37,718 nt of DNA from Diplocloster agilis (GCF_019042275.1 NZ_JAHQCW010000054.1:1-37718); one strand, 5' to 3'; positions 15,099-23,664 are shown, numbered from the stretch's first letter. Translations and numbers: made by a program. Notes: generated from the sequence alone by a model not told the origin.

Positions 15099-15767
15099 TT
15101 ACACCCATTCAAAATGATTCTTCCCTGCGCCGGCTTCAAAATGATACCTGCCGATCCCCAAATCAATCCCTGTATAAATTCCATTGTCACATGTCATGGA
15201 TACTTTATTGCCCTCCCCGCGTATGTTAAATGCCTGCTTATTCAATGCGGTGGGGGCCAGCAAAACTGCGCCGACGCCCTCTTGAAACCAATCCGGCGCC
15301 GTTCCGGCATAGCTGCTGATCTCTTCGGGTCTTTTCGATTTGTGGGGGATACCCTGTGTCGCACCATATCCAATGGCAATGATACCCGCAATTCTCTCGT
15401 CATCCGCCACTCCGGCATTCTTCTTCACACCGCTTCTGCTGAAAGTCCCGCCGACCCACCATGAATTCAATCCCAGCGTCTGGGCAAACAGCATCACATC
15501 TGCGCCGCAATATCCAAGCTTTTCATCCACATCTTCGAAATTCTTTCCGGCAAGAACAATGTAATTACGGACGCCTTTCGCTAAAACCAGTTTAATAAAC
15601 ATGTTCAACGCATCCGCATTATCTGTTACAAGCCTCATACTCAAGCCGCATTTTTCATTATTCTGATGAATTCTTTCCATAAGCTGTTCTTCCACGTCAC
15701 GCGGTATTTTGCGCCCGGTATACTTGCGCACCATATGACGAGCTGACATTGCCTCTTTTGTTGTCAT
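15099..15767 (-). CDS. Nitroreductase family protein
   Basis: A 222-residue FMN-dependent oxidoreductase-like protein. The N-terminus (SARHMVRKYTGRKI) matches the nitroreductase arginine-rich FMN-binding start, and the centre has GKNFEDVDEKLGYCGADVML and TLGLNSWWVGGTF. It resembles the TM1586-type group, in which one chain carries two half-domains. AGGAGGG lies five bases before the start. Its 5' end directly follows a truncated acetyltransferase gene whose stop overlaps the ribosome site. Substrate unknown. Confidence 0.85.
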   Translation of the reverse strand: MTTKEAMSARHMVRKYTGRKIPRDVEEQLMERIHQNNEKCGLSMRLVTDNADALNMFIKLVLAKGVRNYIVLAGKNFEDVDEKLGYCGADVMLFAQTLGLNSWWVGGTFSRSGVKKNAGVADDERIAGIIAIGYGATQGIPHKSKRPEEISSYAGTAPDWFQEGVGAVLLAPTALNKQAFNIRGEGNKVSMTCDNGIYTGIDLGIGRYHFEAGAGKNHFEWV

Positions 15768-15778
15768 AAATGCCCTCC

Positions 15779-16000
15779 TTATCTTTTCTTTTTTATTTCA
15801 TAGGATTGCAGGCTCTTTTGGCATCCATTTTTTTCATAGAAGCCTTCCGCCCCCGGCTGCGCGCCAAAATACAGCATGGTCGGCGTATGCTCTCCGGCAA
15901 GCCTTAGAAGTTCACTGCCAATTCCCTGCTTCTGATACTCCGGCAGAACCAGCATTTCCGTAATTGTTCCAAAATAGTAACCGTCCCACTCCGTTTTCGT
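15779..16000 (-). pseudogene. C-terminal remnant of a GNAT acetyltransferase
   Basis: Seventy-three codons read WDGYYFGTITEMLVLPEYQK, then QGIGSELLRLAG and FYEKNGC: the acetyl-CoA-binding motif (Q-x-x-G-I-G) and the final strand of a GCN5-type acetyltransferase. A TGA at 16001-16003 closes the frame upstream, and no N-terminal half is found, so about half of a normal GNAT is missing. It ends 11 bp before the nitroreductase start. A short product from the internal ATG cannot be excluded but would lack a full fold. Confidence 0.75.
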
Positions 16001-16068
16001 TCATTCTAATATTTGTCTAAGAATATGTCAAACATGACGCGTAATATCAAAAAATATTTAACGGAATT

Positions 16069-16097
16069 TCAAACTTTTTCACCGGCCGGTGCATCTA
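16069..16097 (+). promoter_or_regulatory. ECF-type promoter P4 upstream of a lipoprotein
   Basis: TCAAAC (16069-16074) with TTTTT following, a 17-bp spacer, then CATCTA (16092-16097). It differs from P1 by one base in the -35 and has the same -10. The start codon is 152 bp downstream, leaving a long leader with no clear structure. The 250-bp gap holds no gene besides the remnant at its left. Confidence 0.55.
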
Positions 16098-16249
16098 TCT
16101 ATTAGGTAACATAGAATGTAACTATAAATAAAAAGGAAAAATGTGTTGAATAAAATCTTTCATGCATTTCTTCCGTGTAAGCGAAAAAGGTTCCACCGTC
16201 TATTTTTCGCAGAATTTACAGCGCCAGATACGCGCTGCAGGAGGTATAT

Positions 16250-16813
16250 ATGAAAAAACTTAATTTAATCATTATCTCAATTCTTCTCACCCTGACACTT
16301 GCTGCCTGTGGCAGCCCATCCGGCCCTTCCGCCCCGGAGGCCGCTCCATCCGGCGCATCTCCAACACCGGAGCAGATCCCGGCAGCAGAAACTCCTGCCC
16401 CTGACTCTGATATAACCGACGCCGGTCCTGCAGACACCACTCCGGCTGCGTCATCCCCTGACGGTGAATTTTCCAATCCATCGCTGACCGACAGCCAGAA
16501 GGAATTTTGCGAAAAAATTATCGCTGCCGTAAAATCGAAAGATCTGCAGGCTCTTTCCGATCTATGCAACTACCCTCTTTACGTGGATCTTGGGGAGGAA
16601 GGGCAGGTCATTGAGACCAAAGAAGCTTTTCTGGCTTTAGATCCCGAAAAACTATTTACGGACGCGATGGTCGCTTCGGTTACCGGATGCGATCTGGATA
16701 CCGTCACCGTACCCCTGTCCGGGATTACCCTGTGCACGGACTACGATCAGCCCTCCATCACCAGCAGCTACAATGAAGCCGGCGAGCTTGGTATCTCCGG
16801 AATCAATTTTTAA
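16250..16813 (+). CDS. Putative lipoprotein with Pro/Ala/Ser-rich linker
   Basis: A 187-residue exported lipoprotein: signal peptide and lipobox LTLAAC with Cys20. Residues 21-75 are a low-complexity linker rich in Pro, Ala, Ser and Thr. The C-terminal domain (LTDSQKEFCEKIIAAVKSKD, LSDLCNYPLYVDLG) looks like a small NTF2-like or DUF3887-like fold. AGGAGG precedes the start by six bases. A plausible ECF promoter lies upstream, so it may belong to the envelope-stress regulon. Function unknown. Confidence 0.75.
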   Translation: MKKLNLIIISILLTLTLAACGSPSGPSAPEAAPSGASPTPEQIPAAETPAPDSDITDAGPADTTPAASSPDGEFSNPSLTDSQKEFCEKIIAAVKSKDLQALSDLCNYPLYVDLGEEGQVIETKEAFLALDPEKLFTDAMVASVTGCDLDTVTVPLSGITLCTDYDQPSITSSYNEAGELGISGINF

Positions 16814-16915
16814 TCCATGGTTTCATACATGTTATGGTTTAAAATCCCCTGTTGTGTTAGAATAGAATAGTTGTATTAAAAACAATGAATTCTAACAAAC
16901 AGGAGGTATTTACAT

Positions 16916-17656
16916 ATGTCCGTCTATCCTATCCGCAGACTTCGTCTGCAGCACGCCTTTAACGTAAGAGATCTGGGGGGTTATGAAACCCGGGACGGTT
17001 CTTATACCCGTTGGAATGTCCTGTACCGGGCGGACAGCCTGTCCGGGCTGGACGATAAGGAATGGAACATCTTAAAAGCCGCCGGAATCCGCACGGTTAT
17101 TGACCTTCGAAGCAAATCCGAGGCGCAGGAGCAGCCGGAACAGGTTCCGGAGCCGATCCGCTACTATCACTGTCCCCTTCAGGAAGAACAGATCTCCATG
17201 GGAGATATCGAAGCCTCCGCCCTTGCCGCCTTCACCCAGAGCCTGGAAGAAGGATACCGCCTGATGGTAAAAAATAACGGTTCTTTGATTGCGGCTGCGC
17301 TGCGTACCCTGATCCGGGGCCTTTCCCAGGGCGCTGTCCTATTCCACTGCACCGCCGGGAAAGACCGGACCGGCACTCTGGCCGCCCTATTGCTCACCTG
17401 CCTGGGTGTCTCCGAAGAAGACATCACCGCCGATTACCAGATTTCCTACACACTGAACCATCGGGGAATCAACCGCATGATGGAAAAAATGCCCGGTATG
17501 GAGCACATGTTTCCCATGCTGAAATCAGATCCTGAAACCATGACCAGCCTACTGAAATATATCCATGAACTGGACCTGAACGATTATCTTCTGCGCAACG
17601 GGCTGACTATGGAGGAACTGGATCAGTTGAAAAAGCTCTGCCTGACACAGCGTTAA
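16916..17656 (+). CDS. Tyrosine-protein-phosphatase-like enzyme
   Basis: A 246-residue phosphatase of the dual-specificity/Y_phosphatase3 type. The N-terminal FNVRDLGGYETRDG is the family's entry motif, and HCTAGKDRTG holds the CX5R loop with nucleophile Cys145 and Arg151. Such bacterial enzymes act on phosphotyrosine, phosphoserine or phosphoinositides; the Lys after AG is typical of the lipid- or broad-specificity subgroup. No signal peptide. AGGAGG lies nine bases upstream. It stands alone and ends 30 bp before palindrome A. Confidence 0.9.
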   Translation: MSVYPIRRLRLQHAFNVRDLGGYETRDGSYTRWNVLYRADSLSGLDDKEWNILKAAGIRTVIDLRSKSEAQEQPEQVPEPIRYYHCPLQEEQISMGDIEASALAAFTQSLEEGYRLMVKNNGSLIAAALRTLIRGLSQGAVLFHCTAGKDRTGTLAALLLTCLGVSEEDITADYQISYTLNHRGINRMMEKMPGMEHMFPMLKSDPETMTSLLKYIHELDLNDYLLRNGLTMEELDQLKKLCLTQR

Positions 17657-17685
17657 AAACCAGCACTTCCAGCCGGTACCACACC

Positions 17686-18092
17686 GTTCTTCCCCGGGTT
17701 TGGGTATGCCCGCTGCTTTTGATTGGGGGCTGGGGACTGCTGAGGTATCCGGGTATGCTCCCGATGGCCGGGTTCTTTTGTGCCTCCCTGGGAGCGCATA
17801 GGGCGGCTGAGTCTCCGCTTAGTGGAATCGGAAAGCCGGATTCAGGATGCACGGCGGACTTCACGTCCGACGGGCAAGAGCCTCTGAACCGGGAACACAT
17901 CACGTGTTCCTGGTGAATAGGCTCGGTTCCTGAGCCCGGCTTTTTGATTCCACTTAGCGGAGCCTCAGCATAAGCCCTCCGCGCTCCCAGGGAGGCACAA
18001 AAGAACCCGGCCATCGGGAGCATACCCGGATACCTCAGCAATCCCCAGCCCCCAATCAAAAGCAGCGGGCATACCCAAACCCGGGGAAGAAC
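17686..18092. repeat. Palindromic element A with structured core (407 bp)
   Basis: The outer arms, 17686-17797 and 17981-18092, are each 112 nt and complementary at all but one position. Inside, weaker complementarity leads to a 128-nt core (17824-17951) that folds as a long stem opening into two hairpins: CGGAC/GTCCG, and GAGCCT/AGGCTC topped by a 10-bp helix ending in GGAACAC/GTGTTCC. The internal loop of the second hairpin, CUGA against GAAU, could form tandem G-A pairs. The core is about 95% identical to that of copy B. It lies between two convergent genes and encodes no credible protein. Possible roles are a terminator, a structured RNA or a non-autonomous mobile unit. Confidence 0.85.
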
Positions 18093-18109
18093 TTCCTTTT
18101 TTCCGGCAT

Positions 18110-18658
18110 TTACCAGAACAACTCCTTTACCACATCCATATACAAGTCCTTGTCCCAGCGGGTCTCTTCGTCAAACCGGCTGTATTCATTCTCCCCGCCG
18201 CTGCCGCGGTATCCCCGGTAGCCGGCCCGCACGGCCTGGGCGAACCGTTCCAGGCAGGTTTCCGCCAGGTATTTTGTATCCCCCATACACACGTGATCAA
18301 ACTGCTCCTTCATAAAGGTCAGCAGCTCATCGTCGGTCAGTTCGTCCTGGGTTTCATTTTTGTACAGATAGAAAACTTCCTGCAGACGTGTCAGTGTCGG
18401 CAAATAATTTTCCTGATTCAGATACGGGGAATCACAGAACACTTCGATCAGTTTCCCCAGAATACTTTCCCCCAATTCGATTCTCTGATATTTCCTCAGC
18501 GTGGTATTCTTACTCTCTACCAGTTCTCCCGCTTCCTCCTGTGACAGGGAGAGGCCGAACCGGCCCGTGGTCTCGTTTTTGGCGACCAGGCCGCTTGCTT
18601 CTTTCTTGATCATGGCCGGTGTCGCAGACGCATAAAGATTCCACTCCATGTTTTTCAC
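18110..18658 (-). CDS. DUF6323-like protein of unknown function
   Basis: A 182-residue soluble protein beginning MKNMEWNLYASATPAMIKKE and ending DKDLYMDVVKELFW. The segment GLSLSQEEAGELVESKNTTL, then GRIELGES-like text (RIELGESILGKL), resembles the DUF6323 family as I remember it; the call is tentative. It is mostly helical with several conserved-looking acidic patches and has no membrane segment. The gene ends 17 bp from palindrome A. Relatives are often found beside other uncharacterised genes; here there is no such partner. Confidence 0.65.
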   Translation of the reverse strand: MKNMEWNLYASATPAMIKKEASGLVAKNETTGRFGLSLSQEEAGELVESKNTTLRKYQRIELGESILGKLIEVFCDSPYLNQENYLPTLTRLQEVFYLYKNETQDELTDDELLTFMKEQFDHVCMGDTKYLAETCLERFAQAVRAGYRGYRGSGGENEYSRFDEETRWDKDLYMDVVKELFW

Positions 18659-18801
18659 CCCATTTGCCTTCCATTTTACATCCGTGCTGCCGCCCGCATG
18701 CTTTCATTTTCTTCACAGCTGCTCAGAATGACAGTATACCTCTTTCCCACCGGCTTTACCATTCTTGATTTTTTAGTGAAATTATGGTATGATAGATACA
18801 T

Positions 18802-18848
18802 AAAAATTCCCGGAAATGTTTTATATACAACATTCCGGGAATTTTTTA
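18802..18848. terminator. Bidirectional terminator after leuD
   Basis: AAAAATTCCCGG...TGTT pairs with AACA...CCGGGAATTTTT between 18802 and 18848, followed by T on the plus strand and on the minus strand. It lies 42 bp past the leuD stop. The rest of the gap up to the DUF6323-like start contains nothing clear. Confidence 0.85.
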
Positions 18849-18890
18849 TCTTCCGCATGGGGTCCCCTGTCAGCTTGCAAACCCCGCTTA

Positions 18891-19379
18891 TTAACCTCTG
18901 TTGTTAATGTAGTTGATGAGTCCTTCCGCCTTTATGATCTTCTGCATAAACTCAGGAAAAGCCTGGCCCTGGAACTTCGTCCCCTTAGTCTTATCATAAA
19001 TCATACCGGAGTCAAAATCCACCTCGACCTCGTCTCCGGCGTCGATCCCCTTCGCAGCTTCCGGGCATTCGATAATCGGCAGGCCGATATTAATCGCATT
19101 GCGGTAAAAGATTCTCGCAAAGGTCTCTGCGATTACGCAGCTCACTCCGGCCGCCTTGATCGCGATCGGGGCATGCTCTCTGGAGGAACCGCAGCCAAAG
19201 TTCTTGTTGGCCACGATAATATCCCCTTTCCGCACTTTCTTTATAAATTCCTGATCGATATCTTCCATGCAATGAGTCGCCAGTTCGGCCGGATCTGAAG
19301 AATTCAGATATCTGGCCGGGATAATGACATCGGTGTCCACATTGTCGCCATATTTAAATACGGTACCATTCGCTTTCAT
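18891..19379 (-). CDS. leuD: 3-isopropylmalate dehydratase small subunit
   Basis: A 162-residue LeuD swivel domain that partners LeuC to isomerise 2- to 3-isopropylmalate. [14 protein letters not shown] at the start and [19 protein letters not shown], the substrate-binding loop, are diagnostic. The short form (about 160 residues) matches the archaeal/clostridial type and its roughly 420-residue LeuC. Start 19379 has GGAGG at a good distance; upstream in-frame codons up to 19571 overlap leuC and are not coding. It is 14 bp after leuC, in the same operon. Confidence 0.97.
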   Translation of the reverse strand: MKANGTVFKYGDNVDTDVIIPARYLNSSDPAELATHCMEDIDQEFIKKVRKGDIIVANKNFGCGSSREHAPIAIKAAGVSCVIAETFARIFYRNAINIGLPIIECPEAAKGIDAGDEVEVDFDSGMIYDKTKGTKFQGQAFPEFMQKIIKAEGLINYINNRG

Positions 19380-19393
19380 TGATCCGTTCCTCC

Positions 19394-20656
19394 TTATTCT
19401 AACCCGCTGGGGCCTGAGATTTTTCCGGTTACTGCGCTGGCCGCGGCGATGGCCGGGCTGGCCAGATACACTTCCGAATCCACATGTCCCATACGTCCTA
19501 CGAAGTTCCGATTTGTGGTGGAGATGCAGCGTTCTCCCGCTGCCAGAATGCCCATATAACCGCCCAGACAAGGGCCGCAGGTAGGCGTGCTGACCACCGC
19601 TCCCGCTTTGATAAAGGTCTGCACTAACCCCTCTTCGATGGCCTGCAGATAGATCTTCTGGGTAGCGGGAATGATAATACAGCGCACATTTTTCGCCACC
19701 TTCCGGCCTTCCAGGATCTTGGCGGCAATGCGCAGATCTTCCATTCTGCCGTTGGTGCAGGAACCGATCACTGCCTGATCGATCTTCACGTCGCCCACTT
19801 CATCGATCGTCTTCGTGTTCTCCGGAAGATGCGGGAACGCTACCGTAGGCTTTAACGCTGCCAGGTCGATGGTGTAGACCGTCTCGTATTCCGCGTCCTC
19901 ATCCGCTTCATAAATCTTGTATGGACGTTTGGAGTGTTCTTTCATGTATGCCTCGGCCGCCTCATCCACCGGGAAGATTCCATTTTTCCCTCCGGCCTCG
20001 ATGGCCATATTTGCTATGGTAAACCGGTCGTCCATGGACAGGTAGCGGATCCCCTCGCCGGTAAACTCCATGGATTTGTAAAGCGCTCCATCTACGCCGA
20101 TCATACCGATGATATGTAAGATAACATCTTTTCCGCTGACCCATTTAGAAGGTTTTCCGGTCAATTCAAATTTGATAGCGGAGGGCACTTTGAACCAGCA
20201 TTTCCCTGTAGCCATGCCGGCGGCCATGTCCGTGCTTCCGACACCTGTGGAGAAGGCTCCGAGCGCGCCGTATGTACAGGTATGGGAGTCCGCCCCGATC
20301 ACCACGTCACCGGCCACGGTCAACCCTTTTTCCGGCAGCAGCGCGTGCTCGATCCCCATATCCCCCACGTCAAAATAGTTGGTGATCTCGTGCTTACAGG
20401 CAAATTCTCTCACGCATTTACAGTGCTCCGCCGACTTGATATCTTTGTTCGGTATAAAATGATCCATAACCAGCGCGATCTTATCTTTGTCAAACACTCC
20501 GTCCACGGTCATTTTATCCATTTCATGAATGGCTACCGGAGAAGTGATGTCATTTCCCAGCACCAGGTCCAAATCTGCTTCTATCAGCTGTCCCGCCTTC
20601 ACTTCGGGAAGTCCCGCATGAGCGGCCAGAATTTTCTGTGTCATTGTCATACCCAT
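19394..20656 (-). CDS. leuC: 3-isopropylmalate dehydratase large subunit
   Basis: A 420-residue aconitase-family enzyme. [17 protein letters not shown] carries the substrate-site Ser/His and first cluster Cys, [13 protein letters not shown] gives a conserved motif and [10 protein letters not shown] the two remaining 4Fe-4S cysteines. Start 20656 is chosen because GGAGG lies eight bases upstream; the in-frame ATG at 20671 contains that ribosome site. It is first in a leuCD operon divergent from a LysR regulator, which likely controls it. No T-box is seen here, unlike leuA. Confidence 0.96.
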   Translation of the reverse strand: MGMTMTQKILAAHAGLPEVKAGQLIEADLDLVLGNDITSPVAIHEMDKMTVDGVFDKDKIALVMDHFIPNKDIKSAEHCKCVREFACKHEITNYFDVGDMGIEHALLPEKGLTVAGDVVIGADSHTCTYGALGAFSTGVGSTDMAAGMATGKCWFKVPSAIKFELTGKPSKWVSGKDVILHIIGMIGVDGALYKSMEFTGEGIRYLSMDDRFTIANMAIEAGGKNGIFPVDEAAEAYMKEHSKRPYKIYEADEDAEYETVYTIDLAALKPTVAFPHLPENTKTIDEVGDVKIDQAVIGSCTNGRMEDLRIAAKILEGRKVAKNVRCIIIPATQKIYLQAIEEGLVQTFIKAGAVVSTPTCGPCLGGYMGILAAGERCISTTNRNFVGRMGHVDSEVYLASPAIAAASAVTGKISGPSGLE

Positions 20657-20705
20657 GGTATCTGCCTCCATTCGTTTTTCTAATATTGAACTGCTGTTTT
20701 TCTGA

Positions 20706-20735
20706 TTGTTATTCTAGCATAGAATCTGTTATAAT
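20706..20735 (+). promoter_or_regulatory. Candidate promoter of the LysR gene
   Basis: TTGTTA (20706-20711), 18-bp spacer, TATAAT (20730-20735), in the 136-bp divergent region with leuC. Confidence 0.5.
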
Positions 20736-20760
20736 AGAAATACATATTATGAATATTTAT

Positions 20761-20777
20761 TATAACTTTAAGTTATA
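20761..20777. promoter_or_regulatory. Palindromic LysR-type operator candidate
   Basis: TATAAC-TTTAA-GTTATA is a perfect dyad, downstream of the likely lysR promoter and 16 bp before the lysR start. LysR family sites commonly have a dyad with a T-N11-A core, which this satisfies. It may mediate autorepression and leuCD control. Confidence 0.55.
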
Positions 20778-20792
20778 TAGAAAGGAGAACTC

Positions 20793-21713
20793 ATGGATCA
20801 GTCTCTCTCCAGCTATAAAACCTTTTATACGGTGGCCTCCACCGGCAATATCTCCAAGGCGGCCAAGGAACTCTACATCAGCCAGCCTGCCATCAGCAAA
20901 TCCATCCGAAAGCTGGAGGATTCCCTGGGCGTAGTCCTGTTCAACAGAAGCTCCAGAGGGGTCACGCTCACGGAGGAGGGGCAGCTGCTCTACCAGCATG
21001 TCCGTTCCGCCTTCGACACCCTCTCCGACGCGGAGGACCAGTTAAAACTGGCCGGCACCCTGGGAATCGGCCAGCTGCGCATCGGCGTCAGCACCACTTT
21101 GTGCAAATATGTGCTGCTTCCCTATTTGCAGCAGTTTATTCTGCTGTACCCCCACATCAAGATCTCCATCACCTGTCAGTCTACCAACCAAACGCTGCGC
21201 CTGCTGGAGGAAAACCGGATCGACGTGGGCCTCATCGGAAAACCGGATAATATCAAGCCGCTGCATTTCTATCCCATCGGGGAGATCGAGGATATCTTCG
21301 TGGCAACGGCCTCTTATATGGACAATCTGAAGCTGCGAAGCGGAAATTCCGGTCCGAATATATTAGAAGCCGCCACCTTCATGCTGCTGGACAAGGAAAA
21401 TATGACCCGGCAGTATATCGACGATTATCTGCTGGAGAACAAAATCCAGGTTCATAACCTGCTGGAGGTTACCACCCTGGATCTGCTGATTGAATTCGCA
21501 AAAATCGGTCTGGGCATCGCCTGCGTCATCCGGGAATTCGTCCATCCGGAGCTGGAAGCAAAAAAGCTCATACAGATCCCTCTTGGTATTCCCATTCACA
21601 AACGTGAAATTGGTTTCGCCTATATGAAGAACCGCCATTGCTCCCAGTCAATGGAGCATTTCATCCATTATTACCAGAGCCCGGACTCCTCCTGTTTTTC
21701 CATTTCCGAATAG
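20793..21713 (+). CDS. LysR-family transcriptional regulator
   Basis: A 306-residue regulator: winged helix-turn-helix (residues 10-60; TGNISKAAKELYISQPAISK and RKLEDSLGVVLFNRSSRGVT) and a periplasmic-binding-like effector domain from about 92 (LRIGVSTTLCKYVLLPYLQQ). Divergent placement from leuCD suggests it activates or represses that operon in response to a leucine-pathway metabolite, by analogy with many LysR regulators; the ligand cannot be read from sequence. AAGGAG lies six bases before the start. Its 3' end overlaps the convergent MATE gene by 53 bp. Confidence 0.93.
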   Translation: MDQSLSSYKTFYTVASTGNISKAAKELYISQPAISKSIRKLEDSLGVVLFNRSSRGVTLTEEGQLLYQHVRSAFDTLSDAEDQLKLAGTLGIGQLRIGVSTTLCKYVLLPYLQQFILLYPHIKISITCQSTNQTLRLLEENRIDVGLIGKPDNIKPLHFYPIGEIEDIFVATASYMDNLKLRSGNSGPNILEAATFMLLDKENMTRQYIDDYLLENKIQVHNLLEVTTLDLLIEFAKIGLGIACVIREFVHPELEAKKLIQIPLGIPIHKREIGFAYMKNRHCSQSMEHFIHYYQSPDSSCFSISE

Positions 21714-23022
21714 AAAGCCCCGCTCCCGTTTTTCCCGGATATTTCCCGCGATACAGGAAAAACAGGCTGAGCAGCATAATGAGAAGCTGGGAAACAGGCA
21801 CAGATACCCAGGTTCCGCCGATCCCCAGCCGCTCAGGCAGAATCAGCAGAAGGACCAGAAGAAAAACCGGCTCGGCATAGATCAACAGGTAAGCCATTTT
21901 GTCTTTCCCGGTCGCATAGAATGCGGATACCGTGATCCTGGAAAAGCTGGCAAAGAGATAACCGATCAAAAATACCGGAAGAATTGCCCCGACACTTGCC
22001 ACCGTCTGATCGGATGCCCCGAACAGAACAGCCGCCTGATTCCTCACCAGATAAAGTAGAACCATACAGAACAGGGCCGTAACCGCCGAGAACTGATAGG
22101 CGATCCTCTTTACCCGGCCAGTCTTAGCTCCGTCGCCTTCCCCGTAATACAGGCTCATCAGCGGCTGGCATCCGTCGCTGATTCCCTGCAGAAGCAGCAG
22201 AACCACGCAGGATATATAACTGACCGCCGCATAGCTGGTTACTGCCGCCTCTCCCCCGTATAATACCGCGCTTTTATTGACCAGTATCAGCGTGATATTC
22301 GGAACAAACGCCAGGCCAAACGGAGAAGGCGCAATCAGCAGCACCCTTTTGGCCAAGCCCCAAAAGCCTTTACCCATTCTGCTTCTTAGGCTGTTCCTCC
22401 GAGCCAGAAGGAAGCACAGGCACACCGCGAAGGTTACCGCCTGGCCTATTACCGTGGCTAACGCCGCTCCGGCCATACCATAGGGAAAGCGCCACACCAG
22501 CAGGTAATCCAGCAGAATATTCGTAAGGAAGCCGGATATCATAGCCACCATAGCCAGGACCGCACCGCCCATATTTCTCAGAAAAGGCACGAGCCCTGTG
22601 CTGAGCACCTGGAAAAACGCGCCGTAGATGATAAAGCGGATATAGGCAAGGGCCAGCGGATAGATCTCTCCCACCGCTCCGAACATGCGCAGAACCGCAG
22701 GCGCAGATATGGCCAGCCCTCCCATGAGAAGCAGGCTGACCCCCGCCAGCAGCAGCGATGTCACTTTAAAATAACGGTTCTTCTCTTCTGTTTTTTTCGC
22801 CCCTTCACAGATCGAATATAAAATGGCGCCTCCCATACCGATCCCGCTTCCGACCGCCTGGATCAGAGCCGTCAGCGGATATGCTATATTAATCGCGGCC
22901 AAGCCAAAGTCCCCGATCTTATTTCCAATAAAAAATCCATCTACAATCGCATAGATCCCCGACAGGGCAAAAGCCAGCATGGAAGGGATCACACATCGAA
23001 AAAAGTTCTTACGGATTTCCAT
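21661..23022 (-). CDS. MATE-family efflux transporter
   Basis: A 453-residue membrane antiporter with about 12 hydrophobic helices in two repeats (first: MLAFALSGIYAIVDGFFIG and GLAAINIAYPL, typical MATE helix 1-2 text). MATE pumps use Na+ or H+ gradients to expel cationic drugs. The start at 23022 has GGAGG five bases upstream; a GTG at 23067 would lie 15 codons earlier inside the MarR gene. It overlaps the end of the MarR gene by 14 bp, so the two are one operon, probably induced by ligands of the regulator. The last 18 codons overlap the LysR gene on the opposite strand. Confidence 0.93.
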   Translation of the reverse strand: MEIRKNFFRCVIPSMLAFALSGIYAIVDGFFIGNKIGDFGLAAINIAYPLTALIQAVGSGIGMGGAILYSICEGAKKTEEKNRYFKVTSLLLAGVSLLLMGGLAISAPAVLRMFGAVGEIYPLALAYIRFIIYGAFFQVLSTGLVPFLRNMGGAVLAMVAMISGFLTNILLDYLLVWRFPYGMAGAALATVIGQAVTFAVCLCFLLARRNSLRSRMGKGFWGLAKRVLLIAPSPFGLAFVPNITLILVNKSAVLYGGEAAVTSYAAVSYISCVVLLLLQGISDGCQPLMSLYYGEGDGAKTGRVKRIAYQFSAVTALFCMVLLYLVRNQAAVLFGASDQTVASVGAILPVFLIGYLFASFSRITVSAFYATGKDKMAYLLIYAEPVFLLVLLLILPERLGIGGTWVSVPVSQLLIMLLSLFFLYRGKYPGKTGAGLSIRKWKNRRSPGSGNNG

Positions 23023-23539
23023 GGTTTCCTCCGTTCCCGCATTCTTTGCCACTTTTAGAATTTCCACTTATCGAAATGGCCGCACTATTTATTTGTTCAA
23101 CCGCCTCCCCTTCCTCCCGGAAAAGCCGGTTAAACAGATCCGTACTTTGCAGAAGGGCTTCCCTTTGCGCCAGGCCCATCTTTTGCAGCACTCTCTTTTC
23201 CAACTGCTGCAGTTTGCAAATCATATCGTCTGCAAAACGCTTCCCGGAATCTGTCAGGGTTACCTTCTTATTTCTTCTGTCCTTTTCCATAACTGCAAAA
23301 TTGACCATCTCCCGCTTCCACAAATTCTGTAAAATCGAATTTACCGTCTGTTTGGGCAGCATCCACTGGCCGCAGATCTCCTTTTGCGTACAGCCTTCCC
23401 CGTTCTCCCACAGTGAGAAGAATATCAGCAGCTCATAATAAGAGATCCCATGTCTCTTTGCCCAGTCTTCATAAATCGCATCGGTCTCCCGCCAAAGCGT
23501 ATAAAATCTTTTCAGCTGCTCCGTTAATTCCTGATCCAT
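23009..23539 (-). CDS. MarR-family regulator of the MATE pump
   Basis: A 176-residue winged-helix protein. The centre has CTQKEICGQWMLPKQTVNSI (recognition helix-turn-helix) and MEKDRRNKKVTLTDSGKRF (the D-x-R-x-K wing), diagnostic of MarR. The tail beyond residue 145 is longer than usual and low in structure. It most likely represses its own operon through the palindrome at 23570-23585 and releases on binding a phenolic or drug-like compound, as the family does. Confidence 0.92.
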   Translation of the reverse strand: MDQELTEQLKRFYTLWRETDAIYEDWAKRHGISYYELLIFFSLWENGEGCTQKEICGQWMLPKQTVNSILQNLWKREMVNFAVMEKDRRNKKVTLTDSGKRFADDMICKLQQLEKRVLQKMGLAQREALLQSTDLFNRLFREEGEAVEQINSAAISISGNSKSGKECGNGGNHGNP

Positions 23540-23569
23540 ATTCCCTTGCGCACACTTTCTCTTATAATT

Positions 23570-23585
23570 AGTCCGATATCAGACT
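23570..23585. promoter_or_regulatory. MarR operator palindrome
   Basis: AGTCCGATATCAGACT is a 16-bp dyad broken only at one symmetric pair (AGTC-Y-GATATC-R-GACT). It begins 5 bp past the -10 of the marR promoter, over the likely transcript start, where binding would block polymerase. Confidence 0.8.
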
Positions 23586-23590
23586 GATTT

Positions 23591-23619
23591 AGTATAGCAA
23601 AGAGGCGCAATTCTGTCAA
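23591..23619 (-). promoter_or_regulatory. Promoter of the marR-MATE operon
   Basis: Minus strand TTGACA (23614-23619), 17-bp spacer, TATACT (23591-23596): a near-consensus sigma-A promoter. Confidence 0.8.
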
Positions 23620-23664
23620 TCTTTTCTATCTCTTTTTAAGTGTAAACATGAAAAGGACAGTCAG

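Noticed and set aside
17607-18059. Open frames of 65-150 codons across palindrome A, and a 109-codon frame across B
   Set aside because: Frames exist on both strands simply because the sequence is palindromic and G+C-rich; the translations are Pro/Gly/Ser/Arg-rich without domain features.
17686-18092. Palindrome A as an IS element or group II intron
   Set aside because: No transposase or reverse transcriptase frame, no target-site duplication visible, and no intron domain V-like hairpin recognised.
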